Assembly (NCBI GenBank): GCA_021464525.1
Contig: JADRCO010000688.1
Location: 1-28,180, forward strand
Origin: Rhizophagus sp. LPA8_4_AMF
Lineage: Eukaryota; Glomeromycota; Glomeromycetes; Glomerales; Glomeraceae
DNA length: 28,180 bases
Reading direction: 5' to 3'
Position numbers and translations under genes: made by a program. Shown here in pieces: positions 10,409-22,462 of the stretch. The notes beneath the pieces were generated by a model. It was not told the origin of the DNA and searched no databases. It saw nothing but the letters and a program-made list of their open reading frames with translations. Numbering within the stretch: the first letter of the stretch is position 1; each line of letters opens with the position of its first letter.

Positions 10409-12041
10409 GAAGATCGTATACTTAGAAAAAATGTTTATAAGGTATCTAATTTATCACGTGATTTTAGTTAATAGGTTCTTTAATAAAGTCTTGATCTAGT
10501 AATGCATAATCATAGTGACATATGCAATTTTTGTGTCAGCATGGTTTTGGCGCACAAGAAAAATAATCTTCGTTAAACAGGCAAAGAATAAAAAAAAAGA
10601 ATTCCGTTTATTTATTTTTGGAAAATTGTAATACAAATTTAATAAAGAAATTATGATAGAAAATCGGAAAGAGTTTTATTTAAAACCAGCGTCTACTCAA
10701 ACAAGGAATGACTCAAAGGATGAGTCAACAACAATAAAGATTTTTTAATAAATGAACCGGTTTCTTTGAGAAAGTGTAAAGACTAAATGAAAGGAAGATA
10801 AAGTTGGAAGGCTAAATATTAGGCGAGTATTACAATATAGTATAAATAAAAAGTGGCAGACTGTTTAAAATATGGGCAAGAATTCCGGATTTGGGGAGAT
10901 AAAATGTCGTAATTTGGATATTTGTTTTTTTGTATGTACAAAAATAAAATTTCGTGTGATTAAAGGTGCAAAAGAAGAAAGAGTGTGAGGTGGTAAACAT
11001 TATACGGCTGTGTATCTTCGGGTATTTTTTTTAGAAATGCGTGGCATAGTTAAGCTTATTTTGGATTGATAGTCTGATTATTATTAACCTTTGGAAGTGT
11101 TATCTTCTTCTCGCAGAACCAATTACGAATTTTTTTTTTACTTTACAAAAGATTCCTTTAACGAAATTCTTTATAACCCCAAAGTGAAATAATTTTTAAA
11201 TAAAATTCCCCTCACCCCCCCCCCCCTATTTTTTTTTAGGATACATTTTAAATATTTCTTTGGAATTTGTTTATTGTCATAATTATATCATTTGTTATTG
11301 TACATCAACTTGGCTCCAAAAGCTCAATAACTTCCGAATTTTTTCTGCTCTGGTAAAGAAAGGAAAAAAGAGATTTATTATAATTATTTGTCAGAATAGT
11401 GCAGTTTGTACTCGGTTGTAAATACTATTATATTATTTAGAATATAATTTATATTGGTTTTCAAAATTAAGCAACTAGTGACCCCGACTGAGATCTGACT
11501 CAATTTAGAAAGTAATTGCATGTTGTGACGTTGCACATCACTTCTCAACCAATCAAATTACAAGTAGTAAAGGTTTGGAGACAGCATGAAATCATTTTCT
11601 CTTTTGAAAGAGGCAGGCTTTTGTCCTTGGAAAAGAGCACACACACAAGCCTTCCGAAACGTCCGTCCAGTATGTTCCAAACCAAACCCCCCACAACATA
11701 CATAATAAATACTACCATACAAATGAATTACGTCTGCGTTGCAAAAAAATTATCTATCGAATTCATTTGGGACTTAACCCCATAAAAAAAAAATTTTCTT
11801 CCCACAGATAAAAAAACAAAACTAACATCTCTTAAGCCCTTACACACCCGAAGATTGTTGGGCGCACTATCTGCTATATACACACTGCACCAACCATAAA
11901 TACATATAACTATAAAATACTATTGATACTATTATAAACCAAATCAACCTTGTTTGTTATAAAATAAGGTCTGCCTTTACATCTGGCCCCCCAAAAAAAC
12001 TCTTACCTATTGACCTTTTGCAATAATAAATTGTTGTTAAC
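10409..12041. other. Intergenic region upstream of the FYR-domain gene
   Basis: About 1.6 kb without a supported gene. It includes the MED11 3' end with AATAAA at 10482, paired bZIP-like cores TGACTCA (10709-10715) and TGAGTCA (10721-10727), a 27-bp match to a relic near the right end of the window (10859-10885), a run of 12 C (11215-11226), another TGACTCA (11496-11502) and a CCAAT box (11549-11553). An 89-codon frame at 11516-11785 lies in the promoter-proximal part and shows no domain. Confidence 0.5.
10859..10885 (+). repeat. 27-bp match to the relic at 27388
   Basis: The 27 bases match 27388-27414 at about 23 positions, and in the same reading frame both give Asp-Cys-Leu-Lys-Tyr-Gly-Gln-Glu. 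Here the similarity stops after the motif. It may be a fragment of a dispersed gene family or repeat. Confidence 0.35.
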
Positions 12042-13934
12042 ATGGCTCAATCACATTCACATACGCACACACATTCCGGTCGAGGAAGGCATGCTACTAC
12101 TACACATGAAAATGGAGCCGTCACTCAGGAGCGCTATCAAAAACTTAAACGCAAGGTTCGCGACATGCAAAATGTAAGTAGCTTCTTTATTTTAATTCAA
12201 GAATTGAGTAACATTCGTATAGGATCGCAGAGAAAGTATTTTCATGAGAGAAAATTATTTTAGATATACACTGTTTATCAAACATATCTCTCTTTGGATT
12301 CAGTTATAGTCTATGAGTTATGCTTTGATTTACTACAACCTTTTAAGATTTGCACTCGTATATCGGAACATATTTTATTCATATATTTATCATGAAAATG
12401 AAAATGACGAGAAATATAAATACTAGAGTTGACCTATTTATTATAACGAAATATTTTAACTACTATATATTATATAAACAATATTATTTATTAATTTGTA
12501 TGTATCTTTTCTATAATTTATGATATTAGGAATATGACAAATTAACTAAAGAACTTGAAAGATCCCGCAAAAGAATCAAATCCTTGAAGAAAGAAAAAGA
12601 GTACGTTTTTAAATGAATAATATTCGATCATATAATCAAAATTATAAATGTTTAACCCTTTTTGTTGTTATTCTTTATTATTTATAAAGATTGCTTCTAG
12701 ATCGCATTAGTCAATATGAAGATTCTGATAGTTCTGATTCTGAAAAATCTGTAGAACTTACTTCTGAAGCTACGTCAGATTCTGATGGTAAGCTGAACCT
12801 CGAAAATTACTTCATTTCACATATCCTATAAATGGGCATTAATCCTTAATATATATACATATATGCATATAAATGCTTTTTTTTTTTATTATAGGTTCGT
12901 CTGCGCAACATTCTCAAGCTTCTTCTGTTCGCCCAATCAAAAAAGCACGCGGTCGCCTATCTACAAAAAAGCTTTCTCCACCGACACCCGCTAATAACAT
13001 TGTTAATTCAGTCCCCATTACTCATCCATCTGGCAAGGTTACCAAGAAGCGTGCAAGCAAGCGCCCATTGAATGCAAAGACAATGAAAGTTCAACACGTT
13101 GAGCAAGATGAAAATGGAAATTATAAGCTTCCTGTACAAATAGGCATATTAACTGTTTTGAATCTCGGAACAGTAGTTTATGATCGTGATACTTTCCATA
13201 ATGAAAGGTATATTTGGCCTGTCGGATATGCCGTCAAAAGGTGAATATTTATTTATTACCTCTATTTTACCTTAGATTTACTTATATTAATAATATTTGT
13301 TGCTAAAAACTTAGAGCTTATAATAGCATGATCAACTCCAAGGCACAGACGATGTACGTTTGCAAAATTGAAGATGGTTTGGAAAACCCAAAGGTAATAA
13401 TATTCCTTGTGCGTTTTTAGATAAATTTGGTGTTAGTATTAATCTTTATTGACTTTATCTTTCCCATTAAATTAATGATAGTTTGTTATCGAGGCAGAGG
13501 ATCAGCCTAACAAGCCAATTATAGCTAACACGGCGACTGGTGCCTGGACTACTGTCGTTCGTGAAGCCAATGCAATTCGTCAACGTGATCATTCAAATTC
13601 AGCTTCTGGGCCTGATTATTTCGGCTTTTCGCAAGCCACTATCAGAAAAATGATACAAGACTTACCAAATGCTCATAAATGCAAAAATTACGTGATGCAA
13701 AACTTTGAAGTCATGAAAAACAGAGTCGCTGGTGGACGACGTCGTGGAGCGGGGGGAGCTCGAGCAAATGGAAATGCCAAGAATGGTACTGTTGAATCCC
13801 CCGCCTCTGTCAACGTGCAATCGCGTGAGGAGAATGGAGTTGAAACTGGCAGCAGTGTCGGTGATGGAGACGTGGTGATGTCTAACTCTGGAGAAGGAGA
13901 GGGAGAGGGAGAAGCGGAGTTGGAAAGCGAATAA
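12042..13934 (+). CDS. FYRN-FYRC domain nuclear protein, TBRG1-like
   Basis: Proposed exons 12042-12173, 12530-12600, 12690-12787, 12895-13240, 13315-13393 and 13482-13934 join in frame to 392 residues; all introns are GT-AG. A His-rich N-terminus (HSHTHTHSGRGRH) precedes a basic coiled coil (about residues 30-80). An acidic Ser/Asp stretch and a Lys/Arg-rich linker follow. From about residue 175, YKLPVQIGILTVLNLGTVVY is the FYRN motif, followed by WPVGYAVKRAYNS. FYRC follows (MYVCKIEDG, then GPDYFGFS and IQDLPNAHKCKNY, to about residue 320). Adjacent FYRN and FYRC with an N-terminal coil is the architecture of TBRG1; in trithorax/MLL proteins these motifs sit near catalytic domains, absent here. 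An RG-rich patch (RVAGGRRRGAGGARANG) and a Glu/Gly acidic tail end the protein. Chromatin-associated regulation is inferred, not shown. Confidence 0.8.
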
Positions 13935-14479
13935 GTTTTTTCCTTTTCTTTTGCTTAAAAAAAAAAAAAAATTTTTTTTAAATTCTATTTTTTTATGCCA
14001 CATAAAAGTTCGCGCATTTCGGCTTGCCGAATGTGTTGAAACATTTTATTGCTACAGTATATGTAAAGTTTATTATAAATATCATAAAAATTACGTTTAT
14101 AATTTTTCTTTTTATCGCACATATTAGATTTTGTAGAATTTATACATGGTTAATTTGTTTTATACATATGGTGGCCTGGGTCAAAGTTAATGGGTTGACA
14201 ATAATGCAAAAAAAAACCATTTATTTTATTTGCTGGTGGAGGTTGATCATCAAACATTTCATTTCCAATAAATATTGATATTGTATTTTTTTTTTTATTT
14301 CACATAATATTTCGATTTAATAAGAGTATTAATTATCAAATGTCGGGGTGTCAATTGTATTTCTCGTATATTCTGAAAAATGTATATAACAACTTGATAA
14401 AATTATTAATAAAGAATTTAACTATAAAGCAAAGGTAAAAAAAAATATCTATATAAGCAGAATTGAGCAGAAATGGAAA
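13935..14479. terminator. Convergent 3' region, FYR gene / NCA2
   Basis: 545 bp between two stop codons facing each other. It holds an A14-type tract near 13957-13970, T-rich runs and AATAAA at 14267-14272 that could serve the plus-strand gene. An 84-codon frame at 14024-14278 is AT-driven and has no recognisable domain. Confidence 0.45.
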
Positions 14480-17202
14480 TTACTCGTCACGACTATTTAA
14501 GAATCCCCAACAACGCCACATTCGTTCGCAAGTCATAACTTTTTGTCTAACTCCCATTCGAGGATAATCTAATGTTCTAAGATCATCTAAAACACGTCCA
14601 CGTAAATTGTTCTTAGATGGTAGATACATCGCATAAGTTCGAAGACGATGTACGTGACAAATCACAAGACCATGAGTTTCAAAAGGTGTATGACGAGAAG
14701 CTAATAAATGTTCTCTTTCTTCAAGTAATCGTTCAACAAGTAATCGTTCTACAATTCTATCAAAAAAAGTAATAAATTTTTTAATTAAATACAAAATCAC
14801 ATACAATTTCGCTATACTTACCGTAAGGATTCCCTCATTTTAACGTTTGCGCCTTTGACTTTACCCGGCCAAGTGCCTTTATTCCACCAAATATTCTTGA
14901 TCCAAGTAGAAAATAAATAGACGACAAACAAACTTGGTCCCAGAGCCAAGAATGCAAAATTTAATTCATTTGATCTTAATAGCTTATCTAACGCGGCCAT
15001 TGCGAGTTCCATATCTACTTTTGTCTTTTGTACTTGAATCAACAACGTTCTAATAAGATTACCTATATAAAGATAATAAAAGGTTATGTTCTTGAAATAT
15101 TTATGATGTTTAATACATTCAAATTACCTGTAACAGTCGATTTAAAAGGGCTCTAAATTAAGAAAAAAATGTTAACATTCAATTTAAGTAAGTTAGTGAT
15201 AAAAACGCCTTAAAAATTATCCACCTTCAATTCTTGTTCATATACTCTCAATACCATTGAGAGATCACCATCGCGAATTCGATAAGTTAAATTAACTATC
15301 TCTTCATCATTAAGTTGACGTTGATCACGAACAAAGTCTAATACCATTCTTTCAAGAGACTTGAGTAATAGATAGTTTTCCATTAGTCTTTAGATTCAAT
15401 AATATTGATGAGTGCAATAACAATAAAAATTTGACGTACCTCTAAATCAGAATTTAAACTATCTTTTCCCATGAGCGCCAATCTTCTTTCTTTGTGACGA
15501 ATTGTATCCATCATCCTTATAAGAGGTTCCCAAACCCAATCACTCCAAAAATTGACAACGGTTGATTTAGCTTCTTCAAACCATTTTATAAAATCTTCCT
15601 GGGGTAGTAATAATCATCCATTTGAGATAACTCCGGTCTCATAACAATCATATAAAAATGTAATGGATCGCACAAGCATCAAATTCAGAAACCTTGAAAA
15701 TTTCCGTAACCAATCATATATATATATATATATATTCAAGTTTTTAGTTTTTATTTTGACTTTGTAATTATTCGAAAATTATTCAGGTTTCTAAAAATGG
15801 CGCATTTAAACCTCATAATATGAGACTAATATCACAAACCTCATAGATATGGTTTCTTGTTTTGTAAGCAACAACGGTCGAGATGGTGATAGGTATCCAC
15901 CATCGAGTCAATGTTGACGGAATACCATATATAGAAATGATCCGATTAAATTGCTCATCATAACGAGGAAGATGAGTGATGATAATGGAGCGCAAATGCG
16001 TATAAAAAGCCAATAAAGAAGGTGGTGAATCTGAAAACTTCACATTATCTACATGCTATTGATTTAGTAAACTCCTTGGTCTTAAATGTTCCGAAATAAC
16101 AACTATCTCGAATTAATTCTTACCGAAAATTTTATTAATGTTAGGCATCTCTCCCTTTTCAACATCAAATCCTGTGGCTTGATTTAAAATTCTCTCCATC
16201 AGTACTATGCAATTAATTAATTTTTTTGCAATAATATCACAAAAATTAACATTCAATCGGTCTTCTTTGGTCATTCCATTTATCTCCTCTGCAATTTTTT
16301 TAAAGTCAAACCCTTTGTCTTCACATATTAATAATCCGAGACATGCTGCTTGATACTCCATAAGAGAAGTAAGCATCGATTTCTTATAATGGATTTCGTA
16401 TCGGATCAATGACACAAGTGGAGCATTCAAAAAACGCGTATGCATATATCTGGGGAAAAGGTTGACTATATAACCTAAAGAAAACAGTTGTCTTAAATAC
16501 AATGACGAAACATCTCGAAATTGTTGGCGAATCGTGCTAAATATAGCTCCTGATAAAGAGTATATGCGTAAAGGAGAAGCTAAAATAGAGAAAATTTTTA
16601 CAAATAATTAATAAAGAACGTTCAATTGAGTAAGTTTTTTAAATTAAATAACCATAAACCACTAAATCACTTTGAAAAAGATGAATCAAACTCCAAAATT
16701 TGTTTCCTTCTAACTCTCCCCAATAATGAATATCATCTGATAGCGGAAGAGTCGATATCAATAACTTTTCTAATATTTTGACATATATAGATATGGTCAT
16801 TTTTGCAAGAAACAGCCATTCTAAATGAATAATTCCTCTTTCCAATTCCTCGTCTTCCCGAAATGACGCATCATTTGTAGCTGTCTTCCAATTTCCGTGG
16901 AGGCCTTGTTCAACCATATTCAATTGGTTTAATATAACATTCATTTTTGGAATATCGCCTTTATCAAGCTGGACAGAGTCAATTGCCTTTCTTAGAACTT
17001 CTGCGCGTTCAGTACGAATATCATTATCTAAACTAACGTCAGAAACGGAAGAAGTCTGAGAACTTGCCAAATCAATTTGGAAAACGGTTGAGCGCCGAAG
17101 GAGTCGGAAAACATTTTCTTTAACAGAGTCAGAACTTAAAGATTGAAAAAGACTATCTAAATCTTCTTGTAACTCTTTAACCCGTTCTTGAACAAAATTC
17201 AT
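14480..17202 (-). CDS. NCA2: Nuclear control of ATP synthase protein 2 (Nca2 family)
   Basis: Eight exons on the minus strand (16653-17202, 16124-16579, 15840-16048, 15440-15598, 15225-15359, 15128-15152, 14822-15062, 14480-14756) join in phase to 683 residues, near the yeast Nca2 length of about 616. Signature segments are LPLSDDIHYWGELEGN at the end of exon 1, VNFWSDWVWEPL in exon 4, LALGPSLFVVYLFSTWIKNI in exon 7 and the C-terminal YPRMGVRQKVMTCERMW. Hydrophobic segments near residues 380-397 and 545-565 are candidate membrane spans. In yeast, Nca2 is a mitochondrial protein that, with Nca3, controls expression of the mitochondrially encoded ATP synthase subunits 6 and 8. Exon 6 is a 25-nt microexon. 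The intron at 15599-15839 is longer (241 nt) and contains an AT microsatellite. It is divergent from CK2 beta. The start was chosen as the first ATG of the open frame. Confidence 0.85.
15716..15735. repeat. AT dinucleotide microsatellite
   Basis: About ten uninterrupted AT repeats inside the third intron of the NCA2 gene. Confidence 0.9.
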
Positions 17203-17536
17203 AGTTGGGAATTCTTAGATGCGGAGATCTCTAAAAAAATACATATATTTGGTAACACAAGCACGCTAACTGTAAGTCTGTAATACGTCAAAGAAGTTAG
17301 TATCACAAACCTTTCAACTCAAGTTCATTACTAGATAGTTATAACAAAAAAAAATTATCATTAATTGGTGAAATTTTCACCTATTGCTCAAAAACTCAAA
17401 GCAAGAGTTGCTGAGCATCTTGCCTTCACGTTTATTAAGGAATTTACGATTAGCTAGGGTCTACTATTTATAGAATCTAAGGCCATATAGTTTTTTTAAG
17501 ACCTAATACGAAAAACCAAAGCATTCCAAGAAAAGA
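17203..17536. promoter_or_regulatory. Divergent promoter, NCA2 / CK2 beta
   Basis: 334 bp separate the two start codons. A TATA-like CTATTTATAG lies about 70 bp upstream of the CK2 beta ATG. The rest is AT-rich. Shared regulation is inferred from layout only. Confidence 0.45.
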
Positions 17537-19849
17537 ATGTGGAATTCAACGGCAGCTTCGATTCAAGCGGGTTCTACTTCGTCCACTAATGATCCAAGTA
17601 GAGAGCAAAATTTCCAACATCAAGAAGAGGACGAAGAAGAGGAAGAGGAAGAACTTTTGCAAGAAAGCGGTGGACGATATCAAGGGGAATATTATGGTGA
17701 GTTTTCGTTTAACGATTTATTAGTTTTTCTTGGCGCTTATTTTTCAATAGATAAGAGTTTGTATACTCTTGAGAGAATGCTTAAAGCTACCAAGTTTCTG
17801 CAAATATAATTGAATGATAAAAGAAACATTCTATATCATGTATTTTCCGTGCTTACCTAGCATATTCGAATACACTAACAAAATTTTAAATTCGAGTAAC
17901 AATTTAATTCGGAGAATTTAGAGTCCTCTTTGAATCAAAAATATGATAATCGATCTCGTGTCAATCTATTAATCGAAATGATTTTCATGTCAACGAACTT
18001 AATGATGAATTATTGATAATATATGCGCGAACAAATTTCAGTTTAGTTAATATGAATCTGTAGATGTTTTAGTTATAATTAGTTTTTAAAAATTCAAAAA
18101 GCCACTATTAAACTTATTTGGACGATGTTTAATTCTAAAAGACGTTCAACATGACACTTACTCCGAATATCTTTCTTATTTTATGAATAATAAGAATCTG
18201 ATACTTCCAACGACACTGGCACAGAATCTCTGACTTGGATCTCATGGTTCTGTTCCCTTTCGGGTCATGAATATTTTGCCGAAGTAGCCGAGGATTTCAT
18301 AGAAGATGATTTTAATTTAACTGGTTTAAATTCGACAGTCCCGTTTTATAAAGAAGCATTGGAAATGATACTGGATGTTGAACCTGGTAAGTATTGCAAA
18401 ATACGGCCTGAATTATATTTAATTACTTTAATTACTTGAAGAACGATTTGTGTATGCATTCATCCTTTTTATTTGCTTGGTCGGGTATATAACATATTAT
18501 TTGCGATGTTGTATTATGAATTATATCAAAAGTCAATTTATTCTATTAATTTCTCTTTTAGAAGAGGAAAGTTTAAAAGTCCCAGACGTCTCTCTCGTCG
18601 AAAATTCTGCAGAAGTGTTATATGGTATGATACATCAGCGCTACATATTGACGCGTCAAGGATTACAACAAATGGTAGGAATTTTTCTGATCATAATTAT
18701 TATTCTTTTAATATAATCATAAGTCAATTAAAATTTATATTTATTCTAGGTGGATAAATATGAAAATAATCATTTTGGACATTGCCCAAGAGTATATTGC
18801 CAGCCAACAGCAGTAGTTCCTTGTGGACGAAATGATCATCCTGGTTTAGAAACTGTAAAACTGTTTTGTCCAAATTGCTTAGATTTATATACGCCACCAA
18901 GTTCACGATATCATAATATTGATGGTATGATAATTATATTTAAACATTTTAGCGTATTTTTGATCTTAATACTCAAATTTCATTTTTTATAGGAGCTTAT
19001 TTTGGTACAACCTTTCCACATCTTCTATTTCAACAATTTCCGGAATTGCTTCCAAATACTCCAACAAGAATATATGAACCAAAAATCTTTGGGTTCAAAG
19101 TAAATGAAAGAAGCCGGAGTGGACCTAGAATGCAATGGTTAAGAATGCGTCCTAATGTAGATAGTGATGAAGATGGTGAAGATGTGTCAGATATTGAGGG
19201 CGAAAATGATGATGGCGAGGATGATGAATCCTTGTTGGATCAGGGGGGTGGCGAAAATAATGGTGCGCCTGAAACAACAAATCAAAGTGGTGTATATGGA
19301 ACTGAAATAATTCGTACATATAAACTTGGTCATAAAAGTAATGAAGGAGGAAACAATGAAATGTTGAGTACGAATATAGTTAAGCAAGAAAAGCCACTTA
19401 CTCAAAAGTTGCTTGTTAATACTAGAGATCAAGCCATGCGAGAAGAAGAGTGGGCAAAAGAATCCGTCCAGGATGATAATTTCGGAATATCTCCTTTAGT
19501 GACCTTGTTTCCTTTACTAGCATCTTCGACTGTCAACGTTCCTACGCAGACTTCTATAAAAACAACCGATTCTTCTGCTGAACCACCACTGTTATCATCG
19601 CCATCATCATCATCGTCGTCTTCATCATTGCGAACGTTACTGGAAACGTCACCGGAAACGGTATCACCAGAATCTAGCAGTAATCAAACATCCTATACTA
19701 ATACAACAAATCTTACACAATGTGAAAATGATGCATTAAATACTGTATCATTATCAGTATCGGGCAAGGACCATAATATAGTATTGGAAGAAAGGTCTAC
19801 GATGATGGTTGAGAGTAATAAAGGTAAAAGGGTAGAACTGCTGAATTAG
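17537..19849 (+). CDS. CKB1: Casein kinase II regulatory (beta) subunit, extended form
   Basis: Exons 17537-17696, 18195-18386, 18562-18674, 18750-18924 and 18993-19849 join to 498 residues; all introns are GT-AG (498, 175, 75 and 68 nt). The CK2 beta core spans about residues 64-252: WISWFCSLSGHEYF, then DFNLTGLNSTVPFYKEALEM, LYGMIHQRYILTRQGLQQM, and GAYFGTTFPHLLF. The zinc-finger cysteines are C167, C172, C195 and C198, with the same spacing as in human CSNK2B (5, 23 and 3). This subunit dimerises through the zinc finger and tethers the catalytic alpha subunits. An acidic run of Glu/Asp sits at residues 29-45. After the core come a second acidic stretch (about 271-294) and a long low-complexity tail with a poly-Ser run, about 230 extra residues. 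Animal CK2 beta has about 215 residues. The symbol is the yeast name; whether it corresponds to Ckb1 or Ckb2 is not resolved. Confidence 0.93.
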
Positions 19850-20306
19850 TAAAGTTTTGGGTTTAGGTGTGAGAAAAGACTTTTTTGACAAAATGGACAT
19901 ATTATTAATGATTGGAATAACTCAATCACTAGCTGTATTAGAAGAAATTAATGAAACTTCGCGAACATTTTTTCTTATTGTCCAATAAGAAGTAATTTAT
20001 TCGTCTTCTTTATTTATCCATGGCTAAAAGAAAAAATGATGATAATAGAAATGATAATGAATCACATTTGATTTCTTTGTAATGTTTTTTTTTTTTAAAA
20101 AAAAAAAAAACTTTTGTATAAATAAACAAAAAAGGAAAAAAAAATTATATTATTTATTATATATTTATTGAACATTTATTTCATAAATCAGAACTCGATT
20201 TCAACTGTCTTTAATAATAAATTTTTTTACTATAAATTCAACTAATTAAAATTTTTATTAATATCTGTACATAAATAATAATATTCAATATTATTATCTT
20301 GGTATT
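19850..20306. terminator. Convergent 3' region, CK2 beta / RPC34
   Basis: 457 bp between facing stop codons. It contains poly-T/poly-A tracts near 20083-20110 and AATAAA at 20121-20126 for the plus-strand transcript. No gene is seen. Confidence 0.45.
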
Positions 20307-21885
20307 TCACCAATCAAGAGTGTCTTTTCCTTTCTCATTTTCATCATCATTTTGTATCATATTAATCGCCTTATTAAGCCATTGAGGGAAAAATATACAA
20401 GTCGATGGAGAAATTTCGCCATTTTCCGTACATTCGTTTTCAAAAAACTGAAAGAAAACAAGTTAAAAAATTTTATAACAATACTATAAACCAAAACTTA
20501 TACATACCGGACATCTTCCACATGGAGCTTGAGTCCAAGCATTATTTATATTTCTAGCTCTTTTGGCTATATAAACAAATTGAGATTCAGAACGATTATC
20601 ATCAGTTTTCATTGAATTTGGATCTACGTTACTAATAAATTTTTTTATGATTTTTCCTTCAAATATAAGTACATCAAGAATTTGTTTTATATCAGCTTCT
20701 TCAATTTCTATTTCTGTAACTTTTGTTTCTTGTACACATTGTACAACCTTTGATAAAGTTACGTAACCGGTGTAGTTTGGATAAAAGATTGCATCTTCAT
20801 CCATTCCCCTGGGAAAGCTCTAAACATAAAAATTGTACATGATTTTAATTATTGAAATGATTAAATAAACAAATAAGTAAATATATCAAAAAATAGAGTT
20901 CTTGTAATACTCTGCGATAAATAAAGTTATAACATATTGATTTTAAAGATTCCACGACAAATGTATCCGGTTCTCCATTAGTATATAGTAATCTACTTAG
21001 TGATTCATCATGAGGTTTAATATCAAATAACATGTACAGCTTCTTAGTCTAAATAAAAGGGAAGGGAAAAACCATGTTAAACAATAAAGAACCCTTGTTA
21101 AAATAAATACCAATACCCGTATAATAAAAAATTTTTTTAGCCTATGCTTTGCCTTTGGTTTAACTTCTTTAATTAACTTCTGTTCTTGCATGTTTTTTAA
21201 GCTACTTTCAACTAAAGACTGTACTAATTTTATTTGTTTTTGGACATCAGTCTTCGAGATACCTGAGTTAAAGATGTAACTAGTTGGTGAATTAATCTAC
21301 TTTATTAAGAAAAGGTATTATAATAATATATTACCTTTGCGTTCTGAATTCTCAATAAGTTCGTAAATCTCGAATTCATGATTTTCGAGAGATTGAAGTC
21401 TAAAAAATTTTCACGAATTTTTCAGTTAATCGAATACCTAAAAAAATATATTTTTTCAATAACTTACTTTGTCGCTGTTTCTTTAGAACGTGCTTGATAC
21501 ATGTATCTTTCATCGTGAGTTTGTCGTTTTCTTACTAGTCCCTATAATAAATTGAGTTGGAAAAATAAATTGATAATACAACAAACCAATTGAATCTCAT
21601 TTTTACACTTACAACTTCGTACAAGTTGAGTAAGATATCTTGAAATATTTCCCATGAAGTATCAGGTAATATTTCTTGAATTAATTCATGGATTTTAATT
21701 TCATCAACAAAAACCTAAATTAAAAAAAAATTTTTTTTTTCACTAATCAAGAAAAGAGTTAACCTTTTTTCATATTTGACAAAGGAGATCAAGAAATAAT
21801 TTGTTCTATAAAAGCTTACTTGTCCGCGAGAATTTATAACATCCCAAACCATCCAATCATCCTCGGTAACTTCTGATTTCTGCAT
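20307..21885 (-). CDS. RPC34: RNA polymerase III subunit RPC34 (RPC6)
   Basis: Eight minus-strand exons: 21820-21885, 21613-21714, 21468-21541, 21335-21399, 21153-21262, 20911-21048, 20508-20819 and 20307-20447, giving 335 residues (human POLR3F 316). The N-terminal two-thirds corresponds to tandem winged helices (for example KIHELIQEILPDTSWEIF; then ISKTDVQKQIKLVQSLVESS and QKLIKEVK followed by KKLYMLFDIKP). The C-terminus has APCGRCP, then ENECTENGEISPSTC, with cysteines at 285, 288, 295 and 306, spaced like the four that hold an iron-sulfur cluster in the human subunit. RPC34 is part of the Pol III C82/C34/C31 trimer that opens promoters with TFIIIB in the nucleus. The fifth intron is best placed with a GC donor (21049-21152); a GT donor at 21116 would add 12 residues. 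The start is the only ATG ahead of the first conserved helix. Confidence 0.85.
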
Positions 21886-22462
21886 TGAAGATATGTATAC
21901 ACAAACGTAATAGAGGTGATAAAACCGTTCGTTTAAAACGTGATTGCCACAATGGACAAGCTACATGAACCAAAAATCACATGTAATGACTCATGACGAT
22001 AGATATCCGAATTGTGATCGGATCAATGTAAATTGCCGGATTAAGGATCGGATCGGAGAATACTATATAAGTTGATATAGCCGAATTAAAGCAGCCACCA
22101 AATTAAGAAATTAAACCCAATAATAGTATTCGACGAAGCCGATAGCAACTACCGTTGCGGCACAAACAAATGTTGAACGGTCACATGAATTTACTTAAAG
22201 AAAATATCACTAATAATCGTAATTACTGATAAATAACCTATATGACTCTTTAGGGAAAAAAAATAGAGCGGAAGATCAGGGGCTTTCGTGTTAAATTGGT
22301 CGAATAGAAGTCAAATTGTAATAACCTTGTTTCTAAAAATACAGAAGATTTTCTTCTTTAGGACGATTAAGGTTATCAGCTTATTCTATTCGTAGATTAG
22401 ACTTATCACGATAAATATATATATAAACCCGCGATAATCATCTTTTTTCAACAAATTTCACG
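21886..22462. promoter_or_regulatory. Divergent promoter, RPC34 / isoaspartyl peptidase
   Basis: 577 bp between divergent start codons. A TATA box (TATATATATAAA, 22416-22427) sits 36 bp before the peptidase ATG, implying a very short leader. TGACTCA at 21987-21993 matches the Gcn4-type core that controls amino-acid genes in yeasts; its use here is inference. A GATCGGATC motif occurs near 22017 and a near copy near 22047. Confidence 0.5.

Noticed and set aside
11516-11785. 89-codon ORF upstream of the FYR gene
   Set aside because: No recognisable domain; lies in promoter or leader DNA with CCAAT and bZIP-like motifs.
13662-14003. Minus-strand 113-codon ORF
   Set aside because: Shadow of the last FYR-gene exon and its A/T-rich 3' end.
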